Source: Pseudomonas monsensis
GTDB taxonomy: Bacteria; Pseudomonadota; Gammaproteobacteria; Pseudomonadales; Pseudomonadaceae
Direction: 5' to 3'
Assembly (NCBI RefSeq): GCF_014268495.2
Contig: NZ_CP077087.1
Location: 5,778,501-5,842,500, forward strand
DNA: 64,000 nt
In this document: positions 41,364 through 50,174 of the stretch, in pieces
Layout of the letters: every line of letters starts with the position of its first letter
How positions within the stretch are numbered: the first letter of the stretch is position 1
The notes under the pieces: generated by a model
The model's input: the letters and a program-made list of their open reading frames with translations, nothing else
Database searches by the model: none
Told to the model about the DNA's origin: nothing
Position numbers and translations under genes: made by a program

Positions 41364-42223
41364 CCCCTCACCCCAGCCCTCTCCCGAGGGAGAGGGAGCC
41401 GATCTACGTGGCGTGCAAAGATTGAGCTCGGCTCGATAATTCAGGTCGGCGTAGATCGCCAAAACACCCCGATCAGTCCCCTCTCCCGAGGAGAAGGAAC
41501 CGATCTACGTGGCATTCAAAGATTAAGTTCGGCTCGATAGTTCAGGTCGGCATAGATCGCCAAAACACCCCGACCAGCCCCCTCTCCCGAGGAGAAGGAG
41601 CCGATCTACGTGGCGTTCAAAGATTGAGTTCGCCTCGATAGTTCAGGTCGGCGTAGATCGCCAAAACACCCCGACCAGCCCCCTCTCCCGAGAAAAAGGA
41701 GCCGATTTACATTGCGTTCAAAGATTGAGTTCGCCTCGATAGTTCAGGTCGGCATAGATCGCCAAAACACACCGGCCAGTCCCCTCTCCCGAGAAAAAGG
41801 GCGCCGATTTACGTGGCGTTCAAAGATTGAGTTCGGCTCGATAATTCAGGTCGGCATAGATCGCCAAAACACCCCGATCAGCCCCCTCTCCCGAGGAAGA
41901 GGGAGCCGATCTACGTGGCGTTCAAAGATTGAGTTCGGCTCGATAGCTCAGGTCGGCATAGATCGCCAAAACACCCCGACCAGTCCCCTCCCCCGAGGAA
42001 GAGGTAGCCGATCTACGTAGCGTTCAAAGATTGAGTTCGGCTCGATAATTCAGGTCGGCGCAGATCGCCAAAACACCCCGACCAGCCCCCTCTCCGGAGG
42101 AAGAGGGAGCCGATCTACGTGGCGTTCAAAGATTGGGCTCGGCTCGATAATTCAGGTCGGCGCAGATCGCCAAAACACCCCGATCAGTCCCCTCTCCCTC
42201 CGGGAGAGGGTTAGGGTGAGGGG
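41364..42223. repeat. Tandem array of about eight 101-102 bp units with inverted terminal sequences
   Basis: The motif GATCTACGTGGCGTTCAAAG recurs at 41401, 41502, 41603, 41704, 41806, 41908, 42010 and 42112 with small changes, so the period is 101, 101, 101, 102, 102, 102, 102. Each unit also holds TTCAGGTCGGC, AGATCGCCAAAACACC and a CCTCTCCCGAGGAGAAGG palindrome. The outer ends, CCCCTCACCCCAGCCCTCTC at 41364 and GAGAGGGTTAGGGTGAGGGG ending at 42223, are near-perfect inverted copies. The array fills the space between the mpl start and the 3-prime end of the EatR-type gene. Reading frames across it change phase where the unit is 101 bp, so it is taken as non-coding. Confidence 0.93.
42192..42211 (-). 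terminator. Hairpin just past the stop of the EatR-type gene
   Basis: CCTCTCCC and GGGAGAGG pair around a 3-base loop, about 16 bases beyond the stop codon on the minus strand. It forms the terminal palindrome of the tandem array. No clear U-run follows. Confidence 0.45.
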
Positions 42224-42226
42224 CTT

Positions 42227-44140
42227 TTAACTGACCCGCCGCTCAATCCCATGCTTACGCAGCTTTCTGTAAAGCGTATTGCGGCTAACGCCCAGTTGCT
42301 CGGCGGTGCGAGTCATGTGCCACCGCGTTTGTTCAAGAGCTGCGAGCAAGGCTAACCGCTCGGCGTCTTCCAGTGGATGCTCACCCGACTCGGCTGGCGA
42401 AATCGCTGGCCGCCCCTGCCGAATCACCACCGGCAAATCCTCCAGCCCGATACGCCCTTCATCACACAACGCCGCCAGCGTGCGCAGCACATTGCGCAAC
42501 TGGCGCACGTTGCCCGGCCAGTTGAACGCCAGTAACGCTTGGCGCGCCGGTTCGTCGATCAGGATCGTTTCGCCGCCCGCCTCTTCGGCCAGCAGGAAAT
42601 CCAGCAACTGCGATTTATCGCTGCGCACGCGCAACGCCGGCAGCGCGACTTCGAGGCCGTTGAGCCGGTAATACAAGTCTTCGCGGAAGCTGCCGTCTTC
42701 GACCCGCTCCAGCAGATTGCGGTGCGTGGCGCTGATGATCCGCACGTTGACCGCTTCCGGTTCACCACCGATCGGCACCACTTGCCGGTCTTCCAGCACC
42801 CGCAACAAACGCGTCTGCAAGGCCAGCGGCATGTCGCCGATCTCATCGAGAAACAGCGTGCCGCCGTCGGCCTGCTGCAACTTGCCGCGCATGCCATCCT
42901 TGCGCGCGCCGGTGAAACTGCCGCCGCGATAGCCGAACAGTTCGCTCTCGATCAGGCTCTCGGGAATCGCCGCGCAGTTGAGGGCGACGAAGGCTTTGCC
43001 GGCGCGCTGACTGGCCTGATGCACAGCCTTGGCGAAGGCTTCCTTGCCGGAGCCGGTTTCACCATTGATCAGCAACGGCACGTCGCGCTCGAACACCCGC
43101 AGCGCCTTGCGGAAATCGGCTTGCAGCGCCGCGTCACCGAGGCAAATACCCGCCAGGGGTTGAACATTGACCACGACCGGGGCCGGGGTGATCGGCAGCG
43201 GTTTGCGCGATTCGCCACGCAGCAAGGCAAACAGATACCGCCCATCGCGAGTGCGCAGCGGCCAACTGGCGCTGGCATTGGCGCTGGCGCGACCCAGCAG
43301 TTCATCCAGCGAACAATCGAAAAACGCTTCCACCGGTTTGCCCAGCAGACCACCGCGAATATGCCCCAGCAGGTTCAGCGCACTCTGGTTGACCGCACTG
43401 ATCCGCCCTTCCCCGTCAAACGCCAGCAGACCTTCGCTGAACAGTCCTACGGATTCGGCCTGCAAGTGAAAGCGCAGCAACCATTGGTTATCGAAACAGC
43501 GCAGGAAATAGCAGCTCTCGATCATCTTCGCTGACAGGTTGACCAGTGCCATGGTGTGGAACTGGCTCTGCCGCGAGACATCGTGGCGCGCCGAGGACAC
43601 GTCGAGCACCGCCAGCAATTCGCCGTGTGGGTCGAATACCGGGCTCGCCGAGCAGGTGAGGCCGGTGTGGCGGCCGCGGAAGTGTTCGTCCTGGTGAATG
43701 GTCAGCGCCTGGCGCTCGACCAGGCAGGTGCCGATGCCGTTGGTGCCTTCGCAGGCTTCGCTCCAGTCGGCGCCAAGCCAGAGGCCGGCGCGTTCGAAAA
43801 TCTTGCGTTCGGCAGGCGCAGTGACGCAGTTGAGGATCACCCCGCGCGCGTCGGTCAGCAGCACCGCGTGGCCGGCGCCGGACAGTTGTTGATGCAGGCT
43901 GCTCATTTCATTGCCGGCAATCTGCAACACCTGCTGCAGACGCTCGCGACTTTCGAGGACCCGGCCGTGTTCAAGCACGGTGGGCGCCATGGCCAGGGCC
44001 GGGTCGAGGTGATAGTCCTCAAGACAACGCAGCCACGAGCGGGCAATCGACGGGTCGGCACCGGGCCCGTGCAGGTGCGGTTTGCCCTGGGTCACGGTGA
44101 GCACCTGTTGGGCATGGCGACTCAAATGGTTGTCGTGCAT
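42227..44140 (-). CDS. eatR: Sigma-54-dependent transcriptional activator, AcoR/EatR type
   Basis: A 637-residue enhancer-binding protein controlling the adjacent ethanolamine genes. The N-terminal AcoR-like region contains a GAF domain (about 75-205), then a PAS-like segment (about 232-310). The AAA+ domain has Walker A GETGSGKE (360-367), a sigma-54 contact loop reading GSFTGA (407-412) instead of the usual GAFTGA, and Walker B GTLFLDEIGD (427-436). A Fis-type helix-turn-helix closes the protein (EQTRWHMTRTAEQLGVSRNTLYRKLRKHGI). It is divergent from the aldehyde dehydrogenase gene. The name follows the P. aeruginosa gene at the same place; the inducer is inferred, not visible. Confidence 0.9.
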   Translation of the reverse strand: MHDNHLSRHAQQVLTVTQGKPHLHGPGADPSIARSWLRCLEDYHLDPALAMAPTVLEHGRVLESRERLQQVLQIAGNEMSSLHQQLSGAGHAVLLTDARGVILNCVTAPAERKIFERAGLWLGADWSEACEGTNGIGTCLVERQALTIHQDEHFRGRHTGLTCSASPVFDPHGELLAVLDVSSARHDVSRQSQFHTMALVNLSAKMIESCYFLRCFDNQWLLRFHLQAESVGLFSEGLLAFDGEGRISAVNQSALNLLGHIRGGLLGKPVEAFFDCSLDELLGRASANASASWPLRTRDGRYLFALLRGESRKPLPITPAPVVVNVQPLAGICLGDAALQADFRKALRVFERDVPLLINGETGSGKEAFAKAVHQASQRAGKAFVALNCAAIPESLIESELFGYRGGSFTGARKDGMRGKLQQADGGTLFLDEIGDMPLALQTRLLRVLEDRQVVPIGGEPEAVNVRIISATHRNLLERVEDGSFREDLYYRLNGLEVALPALRVRSDKSQLLDFLLAEEAGGETILIDEPARQALLAFNWPGNVRQLRNVLRTLAALCDEGRIGLEDLPVVIRQGRPAISPAESGEHPLEDAERLALLAALEQTRWHMTRTAEQLGVSRNTLYRKLRKHGIERRVS

Positions 44141-44262
44141 TTCTTATTATTCTCCCCGAGATCAGTGCCGCCTGTTTATTGGCTGGCATCTGGGCGATTT
44201 GCAGTCAGCATCCTCCAGCCATCGGCGCATTGCAATGCTGGCGAGACTGCTCGGTCACCGGC

Positions 44263-44280
44263 TGTGCCAAAAGCGGTACA
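44263..44280 (+). promoter_or_regulatory. Candidate upstream activating site for the EatR-type activator
   Basis: TGTGCC-N6-GGTACA is an 18-bp imperfect dyad about 100 bases ahead of the sigma-54 promoter. A further half-site TGTACC lies at 44296-44301. The spacing and symmetry fit an enhancer for a Fis-type dimer. The assignment is inferred from position. Confidence 0.5.
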
Positions 44281-44376
44281 CACTGTCACCCCCTCTGTAC
44301 CGAAACCATCACAGGCACCGCCCGCCCGTCCGACATAAAACACGCAAGGCCTTGATTTGCCTGACCTGCACGGCAG

Positions 44377-44392
44377 TGGCCCGGCCTTTGCT
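44377..44392 (+). promoter_or_regulatory. Sigma-54 (-24/-12) promoter of the aldehyde dehydrogenase gene
   Basis: TGGCCCGGCCTTTGCT has GG at 44378-44379 and GC at 44390-44391, separated by exactly 10 bases as sigma-54 requires. A start of transcription near 44403 would leave a leader of about 55 bases. Confidence 0.75.
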
Positions 44393-44457
44393 CTACGCTT
44401 ATAGCAAGCGCACTTGCGCGTTTCTCTAATAAGTACAAAGCCAAGGAGAACATCATC

Positions 44458-45978
44458 ATGCGTTACGCTCACCCCGGTACTGAAGGCGCCAAAGTCTCGT
44501 TCAAGAGCAAGTACGGTAACTACATCGGCGGCGAGTTTGTCGCGCCTGTCAAAGGTCAGTACTTCACCAATACCTCGCCAGTGAATGGCCAACCGATTGC
44601 CGAATTCCCTCGCTCCACTGCCGAAGACATCGACAAGGCACTGGACGCCGCCCACGCCGCTGCCGATGCGTGGGGCGCGACCTCCGTGCAGGCGCGCTCG
44701 CTGATCCTGCTGAAAATCGCCGACCGCATCGAACAGAACCTCGAGCTGCTGGCGATCACCGAAACCTGGGACAACGGCAAAGCCATCCGCGAAACCCTCA
44801 ACGCCGATATCCCGCTGGCCGCCGACCATTTCCGCTACTTCGCCGGGTGCCTGCGCGCTCAGGAAGGCAGCGCTGCCGAAATCGACGGCAACACCGTGGC
44901 CTATCACATCCATGAACCGCTGGGCGTAGTCGGCCAGATCATCCCGTGGAACTTCCCGCTGCTGATGGCCGCGTGGAAACTCGCCCCGGCACTCGCCGCC
45001 GGCAACTGCGTGGTGCTCAAGCCTGCCGAGCAAACCCCGCTGGGCATCTGCGTGCTGATGGAGCTGATCGGTGATCTGCTGCCACCGGGCGTGCTCAACG
45101 TGGTGCAGGGTTTCGGCAAAGAAGCCGGCGAAGCCCTGGCCACCAGCAAACGCATCGCCAAGATCGCCTTCACCGGCTCGACCCCGGTCGGCTCGCACAT
45201 CATGAAGTGCGCAGCCGAGAACATCATTCCGTCCACCGTGGAACTGGGTGGCAAGTCGCCGAACATCTTCTTCGAAGACATCATGCAGGCCGAGCCGAGC
45301 TTCATCGAGAAAGCGGCCGAAGGTCTGGTGCTGGCGTTCTTCAACCAGGGCGAGGTGTGCACCTGCCCGTCGCGCGCACTGGTGCAGGAGTCGATCTACG
45401 ACGAATTCATGCAAGCGGTGATGAAGAAAGTCAGCCAGATCAAGCGTGGCGACCCGCTGGACACCGACACCATGGTCGGCGCGCAGGCTTCCGAGCAGCA
45501 GTTCGACAAGATCCTGTCGTACCTGGAAATCGCCAAGGGTGAAGGCGCCGAGTTGCTGACCGGCGGCAAGGTGGAAAAACTCGAGGGCAGTCTGGCGACC
45601 GGCTATTACATCCAGCCGACCCTGCTCAAGGGCACCAACAAGATGCGCGTGTTCCAGGAAGAAATCTTCGGCCCGGTGGTGAGCATCACCACCTTCAAGG
45701 ACGAAGCCGAAGCCCTGGCGATTGCCAACGACACCGAGTTCGGCCTCGGCGCCGGCCTGTGGACCCGCGACATCAACCGCGCCTACCGCATGGGCCGGGC
45801 GATCAAGGCCGGTCGCGTGTGGACCAACTGCTACCACCTGTACCCGGCGCACGCCGCGTTCGGCGGGTACAAGAAGTCCGGCGTCGGTCGTGAAACCCAC
45901 AAGATGATGCTCGATCACTATCAGCAGACCAAAAACCTGCTGGTGAGCTACGACATCAATCCGCTGGGCTTCTTCTAA
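44458..45978 (+). CDS. NAD-dependent aldehyde dehydrogenase (acetaldehyde, ethanolamine pathway)
   Basis: A 506-residue ALDH-superfamily enzyme of the ExaC/AcoD type. PWNFPLLMAAWKLAPALAAGN binds the cofactor, GSTPVG is the nucleotide loop (240-245), E262 lies in VELGGKSPNI, and C301 in FFNQGEVCTCPSR is the catalytic thiol. Located directly opposite the activator gene and upstream of permease-eutB-eutC, it should oxidise acetaldehyde released by ethanolamine ammonia-lyase to acetate. It replaces the CoA-acylating EutE of microcompartment operons. A sigma-54 promoter lies upstream and AAGGAGAAC precedes the ATG. Confidence 0.93.
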   Translation: MRYAHPGTEGAKVSFKSKYGNYIGGEFVAPVKGQYFTNTSPVNGQPIAEFPRSTAEDIDKALDAAHAAADAWGATSVQARSLILLKIADRIEQNLELLAITETWDNGKAIRETLNADIPLAADHFRYFAGCLRAQEGSAAEIDGNTVAYHIHEPLGVVGQIIPWNFPLLMAAWKLAPALAAGNCVVLKPAEQTPLGICVLMELIGDLLPPGVLNVVQGFGKEAGEALATSKRIAKIAFTGSTPVGSHIMKCAAENIIPSTVELGGKSPNIFFEDIMQAEPSFIEKAAEGLVLAFFNQGEVCTCPSRALVQESIYDEFMQAVMKKVSQIKRGDPLDTDTMVGAQASEQQFDKILSYLEIAKGEGAELLTGGKVEKLEGSLATGYYIQPTLLKGTNKMRVFQEEIFGPVVSITTFKDEAEALAIANDTEFGLGAGLWTRDINRAYRMGRAIKAGRVWTNCYHLYPAHAAFGGYKKSGVGRETHKMMLDHYQQTKNLLVSYDINPLGFF

Positions 45979-46022
45979 AAACCCGGGGCAACACTGATGT
46001 TTCAGTGTTGCCCTCCAAATAG

Positions 46023-46115
46023 CTATCGCTGGCAAGCCAGCTCCCACAGGGATCTCTGCAGATCTCGATAATGGGTACACCACAGAAACCTGTGGGAGCT
46101 GGCTTGCCAGCGATG
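46023..46115. repeat. REP palindrome pair between the aldehyde dehydrogenase and permease genes
   Basis: TATCGCTGGCAAGCCAGCTC near 46024 and its inverted copy ending near 46115 are of the same class as 1572-1663. The pair splits the ethanolamine genes into two transcription units, and a second sigma-54 promoter lies just downstream. Confidence 0.85.
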
Positions 46116-46151
46116 GCGTCCTCAATGACACAACACAAGGCCTGGCCGCTC

Positions 46152-46167
46152 TGGCACGGCCCTTGCG
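46152..46167 (+). promoter_or_regulatory. Sigma-54 (-24/-12) promoter of the ethanolamine permease gene
   Basis: TGGCACGGCCCTTGCG is an almost ideal -24/-12 element, with GG (46153-46154) and GC (46165-46166) ten bases apart. A transcript would begin near 46178, about 100 bases before the ATG. Confidence 0.82.
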
Positions 46168-46280
46168 TACCCGTCATTCAGGTTTTGCACGAAAACGGCC
46201 GCTGCGTGAACAGCATCCATCCACCCAACCACCGCACCCGAAAGTCCAACAGATCAAACAATAAAAAACAGAGAGGACTT

Positions 46281-47651
46281 ATGACTTCCACCACACAGCT
46301 CAAACCCACACTCGGCACCCTGCATCTGTGGGGCATTGCCGTCGGCCTGGTGATTTCCGGCGAATACTTCGGCTGGAGTTACGGCTGGGGCACCGCCGGC
46401 ACCCTCGGATTTCTGGTCACGGCGCTGATGGTCGCGACCATGTACACCTGCTTCATCTTCAGTTTCACCGAACTGACCACCGCGATTCCCCACGCCGGTG
46501 GGCCGTTTGCCTACAGCCGTCGGGCATTCGGCGAGAAAGGCGGGTTGATCGCCGGCATCGCCACCCTGATCGAGTTCGTCTTTGCACCACCGGCCATTGC
46601 CATGGCCATTGGCGCCTACCTCAATGTGCAATACCCGGAGCTTGACCCGAAGATCGCCGCCGTCGGCGCGTACTTTGTGTTCATGACCCTGAACATCCTC
46701 GGCGTCAGCATCGCTGCAACCTTTGAACTGGTGGTCACCGTGCTGGCCGTCGCCGAGTTGCTGGTGTTCATGGGCGTAGTCGCGCCGGGCTTCAGCTTCA
46801 GCAACTTCGTACTCAACGGCTGGTCGGGTTCCAACGAGTTCACCCTGGGCTCGATCCCCGGGATCTTCGCGGCGATCCCGTTCGCGATCTGGTTTTTCCT
46901 CGCCATCGAAGGTGCGGCTATGGCGGCCGAGGAAGCCAAGGACCCAAAACGCACAATTCCCAAGGCTTACGTCAGCGGCATTCTGACCCTGGTGTTCCTC
47001 GCCATCGGTGTGATGGTGATGGCCGGCGGTGTCGGCGACTGGCGCCAGCTGTCGAACATCAACGATCCGCTGCCACAGGCGATGAAAGCGGTGGTCGGCA
47101 ACAATTCCTCGTGGATGCACATGCTGGTATGGATCGGCCTGTTCGGCCTGGTGGCGAGTTTCCACGGGATCATCCTTGGCTACTCGCGACAGTTCTTCGC
47201 CCTCGCCCGCGCCGGTTACCTGCCGAAAAGCCTGGCCAAGCTGTCGCGCTTTCAGACCCCGCACCGGGCAATTCTGGCCGGCGGCGTGATCGGCATTGCA
47301 GCGATCTACAGCGATGGCCTGGTCAATCTGCAGGGCATGACCCTGACCGCCGCGATGATCACCATGTCGGTGTTCGGCGCGATCGTGATGTACATCATCA
47401 GCATGCTCAGCCTGTTCAAACTGCGCAAAACCGAACCGAACCTGGAACGCACCTTCCGCGCCCCGGGCTATCCGGTAGTGCCGGCGATTGCGCTGTTCCT
47501 GGCCGTGGTGTGCCTGGTGGCGATGGCGTGGTTCAACACGCTGATCGGCTGTGTGTTCCTGGGCTTCATGGCCGCTGGCTATCTGTACTTCCAACTGACC
47601 GCCAAGCAACGCGCCGAAGCCCCGGCAGACGCTATGCTCGAAGGTATCTAG
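46281..47651 (+). CDS. eat: Ethanolamine permease (APC superfamily)
   Basis: A 456-residue inner-membrane transporter with about twelve helices. It starts MTSTTQLKPTLGTLHLWGIAVGLVISGEYFGWSYGWG, typical of ethanolamine permeases, and includes TAIPHAGGPFAYSRRAFG and the conserved EEAKDPKRTIPKAY loop. The ATG at 46281 follows AGAGAGGAC; the frame is open upstream as far as the REP but is unconserved there. It imports ethanolamine for EutBC, whose genes lie directly downstream. Confidence 0.93.
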   Translation: MTSTTQLKPTLGTLHLWGIAVGLVISGEYFGWSYGWGTAGTLGFLVTALMVATMYTCFIFSFTELTTAIPHAGGPFAYSRRAFGEKGGLIAGIATLIEFVFAPPAIAMAIGAYLNVQYPELDPKIAAVGAYFVFMTLNILGVSIAATFELVVTVLAVAELLVFMGVVAPGFSFSNFVLNGWSGSNEFTLGSIPGIFAAIPFAIWFFLAIEGAAMAAEEAKDPKRTIPKAYVSGILTLVFLAIGVMVMAGGVGDWRQLSNINDPLPQAMKAVVGNNSSWMHMLVWIGLFGLVASFHGIILGYSRQFFALARAGYLPKSLAKLSRFQTPHRAILAGGVIGIAAIYSDGLVNLQGMTLTAAMITMSVFGAIVMYIISMLSLFKLRKTEPNLERTFRAPGYPVVPAIALFLAVVCLVAMAWFNTLIGCVFLGFMAAGYLYFQLTAKQRAEAPADAMLEGI

Positions 47652-47708
47652 TTGCACCGGCACCGGGCTCGTCGCCCGGTGCCCGCTTTATAGAAGTGCA
47701 CACAATAC

Positions 47709-47794
47709 CTGCAGGCCTTCGCCTGCTCGCGATGGCATCAGCGCGGTATGACTGTTGCACCGAGTTGCCTGCATCGCGAACAGGCGAAGGCCTA
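47709..47794. repeat. REP palindrome between the permease gene and eutB
   Basis: TGCAGGCCTTCGCCTGCTCG near 47709 faces GCGAACAGGCGAAGGCCTAC ending near 47794. It is a variant of the GAGCAGGC class. It could shape the relative expression of the permease and the lyase. Confidence 0.75.
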
Positions 47795-47835
47795 CACAAA
47801 AGCAGATTGCAGTAATTACTGGAGGACACCGCACC

Positions 47836-49230
47836 ATGGCCGCATTTGCCCATTCCGTCGGCGCCCAGACCTATCGCTTCGACAGCCTCAAGGACGTCAT
47901 GGCCAAGGCCAGCCCGGCGCGCTCCGGGGATTTCCTGGCCGGCGTCGCCGCGCTCAATGACGGCGAACGCGTGGCCGCGCAAATGGCGCTGGCCGACATC
48001 CCGCTCACGCATTTCCTGCAGGAAGCACTGATCCCCTACGAGTCCGATGAAGTCACCCGGCTGATCATCGACACCCACGACAAGCAAGCCTTCGCGATGG
48101 TCAGCCACCTCACCGTCGGCGGTTTTCGCGACTGGCTGCTCAGCGATGCCGCCGACGAAACCAGCCTGCGCAGTCTTGCCCCCGGCCTGACCCCGGAAAT
48201 GGTCGCCGCCGTGTCGAAGATCATGCGCGTGCAGGATCTGGTGCTGGTAGCGCAGAAGATCCGCGTGGTCACCCGATTTCGCGGCACCCTTGGCCTGCGC
48301 GGGCGCCTGTCGACCCGCCTGCAACCCAACCATCCGACCGACGAGCCATCCGGCATCGCCGCGAGCATTCTCGACGGCCTGCTGTACGGCAACGGCGACG
48401 CGATGATCGGCATCAACCCGGCCACCGACAGCATCGCCTCGATCTGCGCGATGCTGGAAATGCTCGACGCGATCATCCAGCGCTACGACATCCCGACCCA
48501 GGCTTGCGTGCTGACCCACGTCACCACCTCGATCGAGGCGATCAACCGTGGCGTGCCGCTGGATCTGGTGTTCCAGTCAATCGCCGGCACCGAAGCGGCC
48601 AATGCCAGTTTCGGCATCAACCTCAACGTCTTGCAGGAAGGTTATGACGCGGGGCTGAGCCTCAATCGCGGCACTCTCGGGCAGAACCTGATGTATTTCG
48701 AGACCGGTCAGGGCAGCGCGCTGTCGGCCAACGCCCATCACGGTGTCGATCAGCAGACCTGCGAAACCCGGGCCTACGCCGTGGCGCGGCATTTCAAGCC
48801 GTTTCTGGTGAACACCGTGGTCGGCTTCATCGGCCCGGAATACCTCTACAACGGCAAACAAATCATCCGCGCCGGCCTCGAAGACCACTTCTGCGGCAAG
48901 TTGCTCGGCGTGCCGATGGGCTGCGACATCTGCTACACCAACCATGCCGAAGCCGACCAGGATGACATGGACACCCTGCTGACGTTGCTCGGTGTAGCCG
49001 GGATCAACTTCATCATGGGCATCCCCGGCTCCGACGACATCATGCTCAACTACCAGACCACTTCGTTTCACGACGCGCTCTACGCGCGCCAGACCCTGGG
49101 CCTGAAACCGGCGCCGGAGTTCGAGCAATGGCTGGCGAACATGGGCATCTTCACCCAGGCGGACGGCAAGGTCCGCTTTGGCAACAACCTGCCGCCGGCC
49201 TTCCGCCAGGCGCTGGCGCAACTGGGATGA
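47836..49230 (+). CDS. eutB: Ethanolamine ammonia-lyase large subunit
   Basis: Catalytic subunit of the adenosylcobalamin-dependent lyase that splits ethanolamine into acetaldehyde and ammonia. It has 464 residues (TIM barrel). Family blocks are LRGRLSTRLQPNHPTD, GDAMIGINPATDS, FETGQGSALSANAHHGVDQQT and FIMGIPGSDDIMLNYQTTSFHD. The ATG at 47836 follows TGGAGGACACC. The stop overlaps the eutC start (ATGA). No shell or carboxysome-like eut genes are present, so the reaction would be free in the cytosol. Confidence 0.97.
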   Translation: MAAFAHSVGAQTYRFDSLKDVMAKASPARSGDFLAGVAALNDGERVAAQMALADIPLTHFLQEALIPYESDEVTRLIIDTHDKQAFAMVSHLTVGGFRDWLLSDAADETSLRSLAPGLTPEMVAAVSKIMRVQDLVLVAQKIRVVTRFRGTLGLRGRLSTRLQPNHPTDEPSGIAASILDGLLYGNGDAMIGINPATDSIASICAMLEMLDAIIQRYDIPTQACVLTHVTTSIEAINRGVPLDLVFQSIAGTEAANASFGINLNVLQEGYDAGLSLNRGTLGQNLMYFETGQGSALSANAHHGVDQQTCETRAYAVARHFKPFLVNTVVGFIGPEYLYNGKQIIRAGLEDHFCGKLLGVPMGCDICYTNHAEADQDDMDTLLTLLGVAGINFIMGIPGSDDIMLNYQTTSFHDALYARQTLGLKPAPEFEQWLANMGIFTQADGKVRFGNNLPPAFRQALAQLG

Positions 49231-50060
49231 GTGTTATGGAAAAACCGCCTGTCGACCCGCAAAACCCCTGGCTGGAACTGCGCCGCCTGACCCCGGCGCG
49301 TATCGCCCTCGGCCGCACCGGCACCAGCCTGCCGACCAGCGCCCAACTGGATTTCCAGTTCGCCCACGCCCAGGCGCGGGATGCGGTGCATCTGCCGTTC
49401 GATCATCCCGGGCTGAGCGCGCAACTGAGCGAACGCGGGCGCGAGAGCCTGTTGCTGCATAGCGCGGCAACGGATCGCAACAGCTACCTGCAACGCCCGG
49501 ATCTGGGGCGCAAGCTCAGCGAAGACTCGGCGCAACGCCTGCGTGACCATGCGCAAGCGCATCCGGGCGGCGTCGATCTGGTGATTGTGGTGGCGGACGG
49601 TCTGTCGGCGCTGGCGGTACATCGGCATACCCTGCCATTTCTGACGCGACTGGAGGAGCAGATGAGCGCCGACGGCTGGTCGGCAGCCCCCGTGGTGCTG
49701 GTGGAACAGGGTCGGGTTGCCGTTGGTGATGAAATCGGCCAGTTGCTCGGGGCAAAAATGGTCGTGATGCTGATCGGAGAGCGTCCCGGCCTCAGTTCAC
49801 CGGACAGCCTGGGGTTATATTTCACCTACAATCCAAAGGTCGGGCTGACCGATGCCTACCGTAACTGCATTTCCAACGTACGGCTGGAAGGCTTGAGTTA
49901 CGGCATGGCGGCGCATCGCTTGCTGTATCTGATGCGCGAGGCCTGTCGGCGACAACTGTCGGGCGTGAACCTGAAGGACGAAGCACAGGTGCAGACGCTG
50001 GAGTCGGACACAGGTGCGGACATGAAGGGAAATTTCCTACTGAGCCCGCCCATAACCTGA
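49227..50060 (+). CDS. eutC: Ethanolamine ammonia-lyase small subunit
   Basis: Cobalamin-binding partner of EutB. It has 277 residues from the ATG at 49227, which overlaps the eutB stop. A second ATG at 49236, preceded by GGGATGAG, would give 274. Family blocks are TPARIALGRTGTSLPT, LDFQFAHAQARDAVH, VDLVIVVADGLSALAV and IGERPGLSSPDSLGLYFTYNPKVGLTDA, then NCISNVR. It ends the ethanolamine cluster. Confidence 0.96.
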   Translation: MSVMEKPPVDPQNPWLELRRLTPARIALGRTGTSLPTSAQLDFQFAHAQARDAVHLPFDHPGLSAQLSERGRESLLLHSAATDRNSYLQRPDLGRKLSEDSAQRLRDHAQAHPGGVDLVIVVADGLSALAVHRHTLPFLTRLEEQMSADGWSAAPVVLVEQGRVAVGDEIGQLLGAKMVVMLIGERPGLSSPDSLGLYFTYNPKVGLTDAYRNCISNVRLEGLSYGMAAHRLLYLMREACRRQLSGVNLKDEAQVQTLESDTGADMKGNFLLSPPIT

Positions 50061-50174
50061 ACCGTTTCCGCATTGCCTTTCTGCGCTGCTTTCAGGCAGG
50101 ATCGCTGCACGGCCGCAGGGTTTCCCATCGCCGTCAGAGCAGTTGAAGACAGCCACTTGAAGACGAGACCTATC

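Noticed and set aside
41712..42020. A 102-codon repetitive open frame inside the tandem array
   Set aside because: It exists only where units happen to be 102 bp. In the 101-bp units the phase is lost, and there is no ribosome site. Non-coding repeat is the simpler reading.
41364..42223. CRISPR-like periodic array
   Set aside because: The whole 101-102 bp unit is repeated, not a short repeat with unique spacers, and no cas genes are near.
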